From assembly GCA_019747795.1 (NCBI GenBank), contig JAIEQK010000118.1, positions 1-63,160 on the forward strand: a stretch of DNA of 63,160 bases. Direction: 5' to 3'. The notes under the pieces were generated by a model that did no database searches, was not told the origin of the DNA, and saw only the letters and a list, made by a program, of their open reading frames with translations. Position 1 is the first letter of the stretch, and every line of letters begins with the position of its first letter. Shown piece by piece: positions 8,218 to 16,422 of this stretch. Source of the stretch: Gammaproteobacteria bacterium (lineage in GTDB: Bacteria; Pseudomonadota; Gammaproteobacteria; Ga0077536). The translations under genes and the position numbers were made by a program.

Positions 8218-9033
8218 ATGAGCACCCCAGAAGATATTCGCGGCCATTACGTCCGGGTCGGCGGCACCCGCGTGTTCTACGACGAACTCGGCGAGGGCCA
8301 GCCGCTGGTGTGCGTGCACACAGCCGGCGCCAGCTCGCTCGAGTACCAGTACGCGCTCCCGCTGTACGCGGAACAGGGCTTCCACGCCTACGCGCTCGAT
8401 CTGCCCGGTCATTCGCGCTCCTACCCGGTGGGCTGGGAGGCGCATCGCAGCATCCACCAGCACGCGGAGTTCGTGCACGCCTTCGTGCAGACCCTCGGAC
8501 TCGCGAACCCGGTCATCACCGGCTGCTCGATCGGCGGCGACATCACGCTGGACTATGCGGCCCACCACTGGCGCGAGATGGCGGCCGGCATCGCCATGGA
8601 GGGCCTGGGGCGCTCACCGACCTTTCCGAGCCCCAAGGACATGACCCATCCGGCGTGGACGCCCGGCTGGCAGGACATGATGGAGCGCGCGGCCGTCGAA
8701 TCGCTGGGCCGCGGCGTGTCCGAGGAGAAGCGCGAGGAACTGCGCTGGCAGCATCGCAACGCGCAGGTGAGCGCGGTCGGCGACCTGGTCGCCTGGGCAG
8801 CGCACGACGTGCTCGCGAGTCTCGGCCAGGTGCAGTGTCCGATGCTGGTGGTGCGCGGCGAGGACGACTTCTGGGTGCCGCGCGAACTCGCCGACGAGAC
8901 CGCGCGGGCGCTGCCGAAGGGCGAGGTGCTGCACCTGCCCGACGTTGGCCACTACCCGATGTTCGAGGCACCGGCGCTGGTCGCCCGCTTCACTGGTGAC
9001 TTCTGCCGCAAACACGGTATTCTCCGCGGCTAG
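8218..9033 (+). CDS. Alpha/beta hydrolase, paralogue of 5241-6092
   Basis: Protein of 271 aa with CVHTAG (32-37), ALDLPGHSRS (59-68), the nucleophile elbow G-C-S-I-G with Ser104, and His245 in GHYPMFEAP. The presumed acid is the Asp of GEDDFWVP. The start follows a good ribosome-binding site (GAGGAGAG). Motifs and length match the hydrolase at 5241-6092, so the two are probable paralogues, each beside an SCP2-like gene. Esterase, thioesterase or C-C hydrolase activity is possible; the substrate is not evident. The transcript ends at the terminator at 9134-9159. Confidence 0.9.
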   Translation: MSTPEDIRGHYVRVGGTRVFYDELGEGQPLVCVHTAGASSLEYQYALPLYAEQGFHAYALDLPGHSRSYPVGWEAHRSIHQHAEFVHAFVQTLGLANPVITGCSIGGDITLDYAAHHWREMAAGIAMEGLGRSPTFPSPKDMTHPAWTPGWQDMMERAAVESLGRGVSEEKREELRWQHRNAQVSAVGDLVAWAAHDVLASLGQVQCPMLVVRGEDDFWVPRELADETARALPKGEVLHLPDVGHYPMFEAPALVARFTGDFCRKHGILRG

Positions 9034-9133
9034 AGCAACTCTGGGCGCCGCGCACGGACCGCGCGACGCCGTGCATCAGGGGGAAGTCCGGCGACACGCG
9101 CGACGCGCGGTCAGTCGGACCGAAGGGGGGCGA

Positions 9134-9159
9134 GGGCGGCGCAAGCCGCCCTTTTTTTT
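9134..9159 (+). terminator. Rho-independent terminator
   Basis: Perfect 7-bp stem GGGCGGC / GCCGCCC closed by the tetraloop GCAA and followed directly by eight T. It lies 100 nt downstream of the hydrolase stop and 15 nt before the convergent gamma-glutamylcyclotransferase-like gene, so it ends the LysR-divergent transcript. Confidence 0.93.
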
Positions 9160-9174
9160 GTTCGACCCGTGCCG

Positions 9175-9678
9175 TCAGAGTGTCGGCGTGAGCGCGAGGC
9201 AGGCACGGTTCTGCGCGGCACGCGCCACGTCCGCGTCGTGCAAGGTCGGCGTCGATGCGATGGTCTCGATGTAGTCGATGGGCAGGCCATGGTGCCGCGC
9301 GCCGGCCAACACGTAGTCGCGATACCAGTCGAAGGGTTTGAGGCGCGCGTCCAGCGCGGTGGCGAGCGCCTGGTAGACGAAGCAGACGCCGTGGTCCGGC
9401 AGGTCGATCTCGATCACGGCATAGCCATGGCCGACGCCCTCGATGCGGTCGAGCACGGGCTTGTCCTCGGCGGCCATGCGATAGACCACGCCCCAGGCCA
9501 TGGCGCCCGGCGCGTCCACCAGGTGACACTTGCCCGAGCCGTCGGCGCCGCGCTTGGTGAAGGCGAGCGCGCGGTCGGGCAGCGCCACCGCGCCCAGCGT
9601 GGCGAGCAGCGAGACGCGCGCCGCGAGACGCGGCGGCCACAGGTTGGAGCCGTAGGCGAGATAGTTCAGCGTATCCAC
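9175..9678 (-). CDS. Gamma-glutamylcyclotransferase-like protein
   Basis: Protein of 167 aa of the GGCT/AIG2-like fold. The substrate-binding YGSN loop is at residues 9-12 (LAYGSNLWPPRL), and the DRIEG segment carries the glutamate expected to act as base. Members convert gamma-glutamyl amino acids or glutathione-derived dipeptides to 5-oxoproline, or act on related gamma-glutamylamines. Length fits the family. It diverges from the monooxygenase gene at 9759 with an 80-nt gap and has no evident functional link to it. Confidence 0.85.
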   Translation of the reverse strand: MDTLNYLAYGSNLWPPRLAARVSLLATLGAVALPDRALAFTKRGADGSGKCHLVDAPGAMAWGVVYRMAAEDKPVLDRIEGVGHGYAVIEIDLPDHGVCFVYQALATALDARLKPFDWYRDYVLAGARHHGLPIDYIETIASTPTLHDADVARAAQNRACLALTPTL

Positions 9679-9758
9679 GCTTGCTGCCTCACCTGCGGCG
9701 CGGGCGAGGGCGGTGGCGTGTAGACTGCGCGCAGTCCGTAATCCCGGAACCTCCCGCC

Positions 9759-10889
9759 ATGAGTGCTGTGCATCCCGACGATCTCCATGCCTGGCGGCAG
9801 GCCCATGTGCCGCTGTTCAACGACAATCCGCTCAAGCTCGGCATTTTCGGCCAGAACTGTTCCAACGGCTGCACCATCACCCACGCGCCCACCAGCTTCG
9901 AGCCGACCTACGCCCACAATGTCGCGATCAGCAAACTGGCCGACCGGCTCGGCCTGGAACTGCTGGTGCCGGTGGGACGCTGGAAGCACTTTGGCGGCAG
10001 CACGCGCTTCAACGAGAACAATCTCGAGGTCTACACCTGGGCCACGGCGATGGCCTGCAACACCGAGCGCGTGATGGTGTTCGCCACCTCGCACGTGCCG
10101 ACCGTGCATCCCCTGTTCGCCGCCAAGCAGGCCGCGACCATCGACCAGATCTCGGCCGGACGTTTCGGACTCAACATCGTGTGCGGCTGGTTCCGCCCGG
10201 AAATCGAAATGTTCGGTGCCGAGCTCATCGCCCACGACGACCGCTACCGCATGGCCGACGAATGGTTGACCTGCATGAAGCGCGCGTGGACCGAGCAGGA
10301 CTTCGACTTCGACGGCGACTTCTATCACATCAAGCAGGGCTTCCTGCTGCCGAAGCCAGTGCAGCAGCCGTGGCCGGCGATCATCAACGCCGGGAGTTCC
10401 GAGGCCGGGCGCGAGTTCTCCGCGCGGCACGTGGACTTCAACTTCATCACCATCACCACCGAAGAGGAGGCCGCGTTCCTCATCCAGGACGTCAAGCGGC
10501 GCGCGGCGGCGCACCGCCGCCAGTGCGGCGTGATGACCTATGGCCTGGTGTGCTGCCGCGACACCGAGAAGGAAGCGCGCGAGGTCTACGACAGCATCGT
10601 GCGCCACGGTGATTGGGAAGCGACCGAGAACATCATGCGCCTGCTTGGCATCGAGAGCACGTCTTTCGGCAACCAGGAGACGGTGCGCAACCTCGGCGAA
10701 CGCTTCATCGCCGGCTGGGGCGGCTATCCCCTGGTCGGCACGCCCGAGCAGGTGGTGGAGCAGATGCAGAAGATCCACGCCATGGGCATCGAGGGCTTCA
10801 TCCTCTCCTGGCTCGACTACCTGCCGGAACTGGAGTACTTCGGCGAGCGCGTGATGCCGCTGCTGAAAGAGGCGGGATTACGCCTGTAG
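9759..10889 (+). CDS. Luciferase-like (LLM) flavin-dependent monooxygenase, RutA/SfnG type
   Basis: Protein of 376 aa with the TIM-barrel luciferase-like fold. KLGIFGQNCSNGC at the first strand, the ISAGRFGLNIVCGW segment and AGSSEAGREFSARHVDF are like FMNH2-dependent monooxygenases of the RutA / dimethylsulfone-monooxygenase group. These use reduced FMN rather than F420, so this member may not belong to the F420 set. The start at 9759 was preferred because the protein then begins with a normal family N terminus. Its stop TAG (10887-10889) is the first part of a REP palindrome. No flavin reductase gene is adjacent. Confidence 0.88.
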   Translation: MSAVHPDDLHAWRQAHVPLFNDNPLKLGIFGQNCSNGCTITHAPTSFEPTYAHNVAISKLADRLGLELLVPVGRWKHFGGSTRFNENNLEVYTWATAMACNTERVMVFATSHVPTVHPLFAAKQAATIDQISAGRFGLNIVCGWFRPEIEMFGAELIAHDDRYRMADEWLTCMKRAWTEQDFDFDGDFYHIKQGFLLPKPVQQPWPAIINAGSSEAGREFSARHVDFNFITITTEEEAAFLIQDVKRRAAAHRRQCGVMTYGLVCCRDTEKEAREVYDSIVRHGDWEATENIMRLLGIESTSFGNQETVRNLGERFIAGWGGYPLVGTPEQVVEQMQKIHAMGIEGFILSWLDYLPELEYFGERVMPLLKEAGLRL

Positions 10890-11030
10890 GGCGGGTTTCA
10901 ACCCGCCGTGTACTGCCTGTCCCCTTACGCCGTGCATGGCCGATTGAAATCGGCCCTACAGGCGGGTTTCAACCCGGCGTGTACTGCCTGTCCCCATGCG
11001 CCGTGCATGGCCGATTGAATTCGGCCCTAC
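10886..11030. repeat. BIME-like repeat, two 71-bp units of two REP types
   Basis: Palindrome B (GTAGGGCGGGTT-TC-AACCCGCC, 10886-10907) and palindrome C (GGCCGATT-GA-AATCGGCC plus CTACA, 10938-10960) form one unit. The same unit follows with 71-bp periodicity (B 10957-10978 with one mismatch; C 11009-11030). A third copy with the same internal spacing is at 52317-52391. All share the GTAGG edge with the array at 1-229, so they look like one REP superfamily with variable stems. The first GTAG gives the stop of the upstream gene, and the last CTAC gives, on the minus strand, the stop of the RidA gene. Confidence 0.85.
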
Positions 11031-11413
11031 ACCGGCGCGTAGGCCACCACCTCGATCTCCACCTTCGCGTCGGGCAACACGAGGCCCGAGACCACGGTCG
11101 AGCGGCAGGGCGGCGTGTCGCCGAAGGCTTCGGCGTAGACGCGGTTGAAGGCGGCGAAGTCGCCGACCGCGGTCAGCCACACGGTGGCCTTGATGACGTT
11201 GTCGTAACCGGCGCCGGCGGACGCGAGCAGCGCGCCGATGTGCCGCAGGCAATGGCGGGTCTGTGCCTCGACGCCCTCCGGCAGTCGTCCCTGCTCGTCG
11301 AAGCCGAGCTGTCCGGACAGGTAGACGAAATCGCCGGCGCGAATGGCCTTCGACAGGGGCAGTGGCGTGCCGTCGGCCAGCGTGACGCGGCCACCCAGGA
11401 TGGTGTGATGCAT
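11027..11413 (-). CDS. RidA (YjgF/YER057c/UK114) family deaminase
   Basis: Protein of 128 aa, typical for the family. RidA proteins hydrolyse reactive enamine/imine intermediates from amino-acid metabolism. Visible are GDFVYLSGQLGFD, the SAGAGYDNVIKATVWL helix region, the Arg in PCRSTVV that binds the carboxylate, and the C-terminal EIEVVAYAPV with the conserved Glu. The neighbours are catabolic genes, so it may belong to one of the RidA subfamilies linked to ring cleavage. The TAG stop (11027-11029) lies inside REP palindrome C. Confidence 0.92.
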   Translation of the reverse strand: MHHTILGGRVTLADGTPLPLSKAIRAGDFVYLSGQLGFDEQGRLPEGVEAQTRHCLRHIGALLASAGAGYDNVIKATVWLTAVGDFAAFNRVYAEAFGDTPPCRSTVVSGLVLPDAKVEIEVVAYAPV

Positions 11414-11502
11414 GACGAGTCTCCGAAGTGCGGTGGTCGCGCGCGGAAGCGCGCGGGTTCAGCGGTATAGTAGCCGCAAGCCCCGATGCGAAGACGAGAT
11501 CG

Positions 11503-12282
11503 ATGCTGCCCACGCTGTTCCTGTCCCACGGCGCGCCCAACGTCGCGCTCTACGATCTGCCCGCAAGGCGCTTCTTCGACGGGCTCGCGGCGACGCTGCC
11601 ACGGCCGCGCGCGCTGCTGGTCGCGTCCGCGCACTACGCGGCGCCGCGACCCGCCGTCACGGTCGCGGCCGCGCCACGCACCATCCACGACTTCCACGGC
11701 TTCGAGGACGCGCTCTACGACATGCGCTATCCCGCACCGGGGGATCCCACGCTCGCGGCCCGTGTGCTCGAACTGCTGCGCGTGGAACTGGGCGTGGAAG
11801 GCGTGGCGGACGATCGCTGGGGTTTCGATCACGGTGCCTGGAGTCCTCTAATCCGCATCTATCCGCAGGCCGACATTCCGCTCGTGCTGCTCTCCCTCGA
11901 CCCGCAGGGCGACGCGCGTTACCACTTCCGCCTCGGCCGGGCGTTGACTGCGTTGCGCGCGGAGGGCGTCCTGGTGATCGGCTCCGGCTCCATCACCCAC
12001 AATCTCGGCCGCGTAAGCCCACCCATGGATCACGACGCCGCGGCGCCCTGGGTGCGCGCCTTCCTGACATGGATGGACGACAAGCTCGCCGCGGGCGACG
12101 GCGAGGCGGTGTGTGACTACCTGCGCGCGGCGCCGCATGCGCGCGACTGTCACCCGAGCGATGAGCACCTGATGCCGCTCCTGGTCGCGCTGGGCGCGGC
12201 GGGCGAGGGCGGACGCGGCACGCGACTTCATCACAGCATCACCTACGGCACGCTGGCGATGGACGCCTGGCGCTTCGACTGA
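11503..12282 (+). CDS. LigB-type extradiol dioxygenase (DODA/YgiD-like)
   Basis: Protein of 259 aa of the class III extradiol dioxygenase superfamily, close in pattern to bacterial 4,5-DOPA dioxygenase-like proteins. FLSHGAPNVAL near the N terminus, LLVASAHY, WGFDHGAWSPL and C-terminal LHHSITYGTLAMDAWRF supply the conserved His and Glu/Asp residues expected to hold the non-haem metal. It would open a catechol-type ring, though the natural substrate of most YgiD-like proteins is unknown. It diverges from RidA (89 nt) and is followed after 10 nt by the enolase-superfamily gene. Confidence 0.88.
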   Translation: MLPTLFLSHGAPNVALYDLPARRFFDGLAATLPRPRALLVASAHYAAPRPAVTVAAAPRTIHDFHGFEDALYDMRYPAPGDPTLAARVLELLRVELGVEGVADDRWGFDHGAWSPLIRIYPQADIPLVLLSLDPQGDARYHFRLGRALTALRAEGVLVIGSGSITHNLGRVSPPMDHDAAAPWVRAFLTWMDDKLAAGDGEAVCDYLRAAPHARDCHPSDEHLMPLLVALGAAGEGGRGTRLHHSITYGTLAMDAWRFD

Positions 12283-12292
12283 GGACGTGCCG

Positions 12293-13432
12293 GTGCGGAT
12301 CACCAGTGTGCGCGCCTTCCCCATCTCGTTCGCCGTGCCGCCGGCGCAGCAGGTGAGCCTAGGCATAGGCCGCAGCGTGAAGCGCGACGCGGTGCTGGTG
12401 CGGGTCGAGACGGACAGCGGCGCCTGCGGCTGGGGCGAAGCCCACGCGGCGCGCGCGCCGACCGCCATCGCGGAGCTCGTGAACACCACGCTCGCCGACC
12501 TCGTCACCGGCCTCGACGCCGAGGACATCGACGCCGTCTGGGCGCGGGTCTACCGCATGCAGCGGGCCAGTCACGGCGCCGGCGCCGCGGCGGTCATTGG
12601 CCTCTCAGGCATCGATCTCGCGCTGTGGGACTTGAAGGCGCGCGGCGCCGGCCTGCCGCTGTGGCGGCTGCTCGGCGGCCGTTCGCGCGCCATTGCGGCC
12701 TACGCGGGGGGCATCAGCCTCGGCTTTCAGGCGCCGGACGCGCTGGCGGAAGAAGCCGCCGGATTCCTGGCGCAGGGTTACCGCGCGCTCAAGCTGCGCA
12801 TCGGCGACGGCGTGGCGAACGATCGCGCGCGCATCGAGGCGGTGCGCGCGCGTCTCGGCGACGAGGCGGAGATCCTGGTCGATGCCAATACCGCCTACAC
12901 CCTGGCCGACGTCGAGGCCATCGCGCCGGTGCTCGAGGCTTGTCGCGTGGGTTGGCTGGAGGAACCCTTTCCCGCCCACGCCTGGCGTGACTACCAGGCC
13001 GCCGCGCGCCTGACCTCGGTGCCGCTCGCGGCCGGCGAGAATCACTACACCCGTTTCGACTTCGAACGCGTGCTGACCGACGGTGCGATCCGCGTGTGGC
13101 AGCCGGATCTCTCCAAGACCGGCGGATTGACCGAGGCGCTGCGCATCGCGCGCCTCGCGGCGGGCGCCGGCATCGTCATCCATCCGCACACCTCGGTCAC
13201 CGGGCTCAACATGGCGGCGAGCCTGCATTTCCTGTCCTCTATCGACAACGGCGGCTACTACGAGGCCGACGTCACCGCCTACAACCCGTTTCGCGATCGA
13301 CTGACACGTGGCCTCTGCGCGCTGGACGCGCACGGCACCATGCATGCGCCCGACGGCATCGGGCTCGGCATCGACCTGGATGTCGAACTGCTGGATGCCA
13401 GCCGGGCCATCCCCGGTCCCGGCTACGTGTGA
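12293..13432 (+). CDS. Enolase-superfamily (mandelate racemase/muconate lactonizing) enzyme
   Basis: Protein of about 379 aa with the capping domain (1-125) and TIM barrel of the family. Metal ligands appear in order: Asp in LVDANTAY, Glu in WLEEPFP, Glu in AAGENHYTR. The acid/base groups are a K-x-R motif in LKLRIGDG instead of the common K-x-K, an Asp in WQPDLSKTGG and His in HPHTS, which point to the mandelate-racemase subgroup (acid-sugar dehydratases, racemases). GTG at 12293 is chosen because GAGG lies 8 nt upstream; GTG at 12287 is the alternative. Substrate not determined. Confidence 0.87.
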   Translation: MRITSVRAFPISFAVPPAQQVSLGIGRSVKRDAVLVRVETDSGACGWGEAHAARAPTAIAELVNTTLADLVTGLDAEDIDAVWARVYRMQRASHGAGAAAVIGLSGIDLALWDLKARGAGLPLWRLLGGRSRAIAAYAGGISLGFQAPDALAEEAAGFLAQGYRALKLRIGDGVANDRARIEAVRARLGDEAEILVDANTAYTLADVEAIAPVLEACRVGWLEEPFPAHAWRDYQAAARLTSVPLAAGENHYTRFDFERVLTDGAIRVWQPDLSKTGGLTEALRIARLAAGAGIVIHPHTSVTGLNMAASLHFLSSIDNGGYYEADVTAYNPFRDRLTRGLCALDAHGTMHAPDGIGLGIDLDVELLDASRAIPGPGYV

Positions 13433-13454
13433 CCCCCGCGGATCCAGCTGACGC

Positions 13455-14546
13455 ATGATCCACATCCTCATCGGCACGCGCGCGCAGCTCATCAAGATGG
13501 CGCCGGTGCTGCTGGCCTTCGAGCGCACGGCCACGCCCTTTCGCCTGGTCCTGAGCGGACAGCACCGCGTGACCATGGCGGCGCTGCTCTCCGAGTTCGG
13601 CGTGCGCACCCCGCCCGTGTCGCTGTACGAGGGCGAGGAGATCACCGGCATCGCGCAGATGGCGCGCTGGTTTCCGCGCGTGCTGTGGCGCGCCTGGCGC
13701 GACCGCGCGCGCCTGTTTCCCCGCGGTGTGAAGGATTGCATGGTGGTGCACGGCGACACGGTCTCGACCCTGCTCGGCGCGCTGCTCGGGCGCTTGCTGC
13801 GCATGCAGGTCGCGCACGTCGAGTCCGGGCTCACCTCCGGCCGTTGGCGTGAGCCCTTTCCGGAAGAACTGACCCGGCGCCTGGTGTTCCGCCTGTGCGA
13901 TATCGCCTTCTGTCCTGACGCCTGGTCGACCAACCACATGCGCGGCCGCGCCGCCGAGGTGGTGGACACCGGCGGCAACACCATCTTCGACGCGGTGGAG
14001 GAGGCGCGCGCGCGTTTCGCCGAGGTGGCGCTGGAACCGCCGCCCGCGCCCTACGCGGTGGTCTCGCTGCACCGCTTCGAGAACATCTTCGAGGCCGAGC
14101 GCTTCGGCTTCATCGTCATGACGCTCGAGCGCATGGCCGAGCGCCTGCCGTTGGTGTTCGTGCTGCACCCGGCCACGCGCCGCCAGGCGGAGAAGTTCGG
14201 GCTGCTGGCGCGCCTGGAGAATCATCCGCGCATCCGCCTCGAAGCGCGCATGACCTATGTGCCGTTCCTGAAGCTCCTGTGCGGCGCGCGCTTCGTGGTG
14301 AGCGACGGCGGCAGCAACCAGGAGGAACTCGCGTGGCTCGGCATTCCCACGCTCCTGATGCGCGACACCACCGAGAGACGCGATGGCCTGGAGGAGGGCG
14401 TGGTGCTGAGTCACTACGATCCGGCCGTCATCGAGCGCTTCGTCAGCCAGGCGCTGGAGGGCGCGCCCACGCGCCGCGCGCGGCGCGCCCAGGGGCGTCC
14501 GGCGCTGCTCATCGCCGCGCGGCTGGCGGCGAAGTTCAGCCCCTGA
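13455..14546 (+). CDS. UDP-N-acetylglucosamine 2-epimerase-like protein
   Basis: Protein of 363 aa of the WecB fold. Family landmarks are present in changed form: IGTRAQLIKMAPV (N-terminal loop), VVHGDTVSTL, HVESGLTSG, PFPEELTRRL, GGNTIFD and SDGGSNQEELAWLGIPTLL. The usual forms are HVEAGLRS, PFPEEINR and SDSGG.QEE. The basic active-site elements are thus recognisable, but it may act on another UDP-sugar. The gene stands alone 22 nt after the enolase-superfamily gene, outside any visible polysaccharide cluster, and converges on the crotonase gene with a 9-nt gap. Confidence 0.82.
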   Translation: MIHILIGTRAQLIKMAPVLLAFERTATPFRLVLSGQHRVTMAALLSEFGVRTPPVSLYEGEEITGIAQMARWFPRVLWRAWRDRARLFPRGVKDCMVVHGDTVSTLLGALLGRLLRMQVAHVESGLTSGRWREPFPEELTRRLVFRLCDIAFCPDAWSTNHMRGRAAEVVDTGGNTIFDAVEEARARFAEVALEPPPAPYAVVSLHRFENIFEAERFGFIVMTLERMAERLPLVFVLHPATRRQAEKFGLLARLENHPRIRLEARMTYVPFLKLLCGARFVVSDGGSNQEELAWLGIPTLLMRDTTERRDGLEEGVVLSHYDPAVIERFVSQALEGAPTRRARRAQGRPALLIAARLAAKFSP

Positions 14547-14555
14547 GGCGCGCGC

Positions 14556-15359
14556 TCAGCGACCCTTGAACTCGGGCGTGCGCTTGTCGAAGAAGGCGTT
14601 CAGCGCCTCCATGTGATCCTCGGTCTGGTGCAGGGTGACCTGCAGCGCGGCCGACATCTCCATGATGGTGTTGAACGGCGCCTGCGTGCCCTCGCGCATG
14701 AGCTTCTTGGTCATGCGCAGCGCCTGCGGTGGCTGCGCGCAGATGCTCCTGGCGATGTCCTCGCAGCGGCGCGCGAGGCTCATGTCCGGCACCACTTCCG
14801 ACACCAGGCCCCACTTGCAGGCGGTGTCGGCATCGATCAGCTCACCGGTGAAGAACAACTGCGCCGCGCGCGACCACCCGATGTGCCGCGGCAGCAGCCA
14901 CGCGCCGCCGTCGCCCGGCAGCAGGCCCATCTTGAGGAAGGTCGCGCCGAAGCGCGCGGTGCTGGAGGCGATGCGGATGTCGCACAGCGACGCGACGTCG
15001 TTGCCGAGGCCGATGGCGGGGCCGTTGATGGCACCGATCATCGGCACCTCGATGTCCCACAGTGCATGGATGATGCCGTGGATCGAGTGACGATAGTGAT
15101 CGCGCAGCTCTGCGGGCGAGCCGCCGAAGTTGCCGGTCTTGTCGCGCATCGCCTTCAGGTCGCCGCCGGCGGAGAAGGCCGAGCCGGCGCCGGTCATGAT
15201 CACGCAGCGCAACTCGCGGTTGGCGTTGATCGCGTCCGCCGCGGCGCGAAAGCGCGCGCCGTCGCCCGGCACACCGAGCGGGTTGCGCGTCTCGGGTCGG
15301 TTCAAGGTGAGACGGGCGATGGGCCCGTCCATGGTGAGCAGCAGGTCGTTGTCCAGCAT
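14556..15359 (-). CDS. Enoyl-CoA hydratase/isomerase (crotonase family)
   Basis: Protein of 267 aa. The oxyanion-hole segments SAFSAGGDLKAM (about 62-73) and NGPAIGLGNDVASLCD are present, and GLLPGDGGAWLLPRHIG occupies the active-site helix position. Crotonases hydrate or isomerise unsaturated acyl-CoAs; here the first catalytic Glu of classical hydratases is Asp (PGDGG), a form common in PaaG-like members. It is the last gene of the nine-gene operon starting at 24434, 10 nt after the dehydrogenase subunit gene. Confidence 0.9.
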   Translation of the reverse strand: MLDNDLLLTMDGPIARLTLNRPETRNPLGVPGDGARFRAAADAINANRELRCVIMTGAGSAFSAGGDLKAMRDKTGNFGGSPAELRDHYRHSIHGIIHALWDIEVPMIGAINGPAIGLGNDVASLCDIRIASSTARFGATFLKMGLLPGDGGAWLLPRHIGWSRAAQLFFTGELIDADTACKWGLVSEVVPDMSLARRCEDIARSICAQPPQALRMTKKLMREGTQAPFNTIMEMSAALQVTLHQTEDHMEALNAFFDKRTPEFKGR

Positions 15360-15369
15360 GGCGCAGTCC

Positions 15370-16422
15370 TCAGGCGGTGATCGCCGGCCAGATGCCGTCG
15401 CCGCCGACCTCGGCCGCGATCCGGCCTAGATACTCGCCCCATTCGCCGGCGCCGCCGAACTCGGCGCGCCAGGCCCACAGGCGGCGGGTGAGGAAGTGCA
15501 GGCCGTACTCGTAGGTGAAGCCGATGGCGCCGTGGCACTGGTGCGAGAGGCGGGTCAGCTTCTCCACCGCCTCGCTGGCGCGGCACTTGGCGGCGGCGAT
15601 CTCGAAGCGCGCGTTGCGCCCGCTCGGCGCCATGCCGCGCTGGTCGAGCCCTGCGCAGGCCGCCATGGTGATGGCGTCCACCGAGGCCACCAGCCCGGCG
15701 AGGTCCGCGAGGTAGTGCTGGATGGCCTGGAAGCCGGACAGCGGCTTGCCGAACTGCGAGCGCTCGCTCGAATACTTGAGCGCGAGATCGAGCGCGGCGG
15801 CGCCGGCGCCCGCGATCTGTGCGCTGCGCGCGAGCGCGCCCAGCCAGCGCACGCTGTCGGCCGGCTGGGGCAGGGCCTGGCGCGCGATGAGCGCCGCGGT
15901 GCCGGTCAGGCTATCGCGCGGGTCGCGACCGATGTTGTCCTCGCTCGCGATCGCGAGTCCCTTGGGGGAAGCCACCACCAGCTCCGCGCCGGTGCCGGTC
16001 TCGGCCACGCCCACCAGGTAGTCGGCGTTGCGGCCCCAGGGCGTGCGCACACTGTCCAGGCGCAGACCGGCCGCGGTGAGCTGCGCGGGGCCCAGGGTTG
16101 CCGGGAGCAGACCCGGCACGCCCTCGGGCAGTTCGACGCCGGCCTGGCCCGCGAGCCATTCAGCGATGGCCGCCTCGGCCACCGGCAGCGGCACGGCGTG
16201 GCGCCCGGCCGCGCGCAGCACCGGGTAGGCGTCGTACCAGCCCACGCCCATGCCGCCGGCCGCTTCGCTCGCCAGCACCTTGGTGATGCCCTGCTCGACG
16301 GCTTCCTGCCACAGCGCGGTGGGAAAGCCGTGCTCCTCGATGGCGGTCAGTTGGTCCCAGCCCAGCCGGTCGCCGAACAGGCGATTGACCGAGTCTTCCA
16401 GCATCTGTTGTGTTTCGTTCAT
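15370..16422 (-). CDS. Acyl-CoA dehydrogenase, small degenerate subunit of a pair
   Basis: Protein of 350 aa with an acyl-CoA dehydrogenase fold but weak N-terminal and middle domains; the C-terminal part (YSSERSQFGKPLSGFQAIQH, CHGAIGFTYEYGLHFLTRR) is clear. This is the pattern of the partner subunit in two-gene dehydrogenases such as the ChsE1/ChsE2 and FadE26/FadE27 heterotetramers of steroid-degrading actinobacteria. Its start codon overlaps the stop of the next upstream dehydrogenase gene (ATGA, 16419-16422), so the two are translationally coupled and probably form one enzyme. Confidence 0.88.
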   Translation of the reverse strand: MNETQQMLEDSVNRLFGDRLGWDQLTAIEEHGFPTALWQEAVEQGITKVLASEAAGGMGVGWYDAYPVLRAAGRHAVPLPVAEAAIAEWLAGQAGVELPEGVPGLLPATLGPAQLTAAGLRLDSVRTPWGRNADYLVGVAETGTGAELVVASPKGLAIASEDNIGRDPRDSLTGTAALIARQALPQPADSVRWLGALARSAQIAGAGAAALDLALKYSSERSQFGKPLSGFQAIQHYLADLAGLVASVDAITMAACAGLDQRGMAPSGRNARFEIAAAKCRASEAVEKLTRLSHQCHGAIGFTYEYGLHFLTRRLWAWRAEFGGAGEWGEYLGRIAAEVGGDGIWPAITA

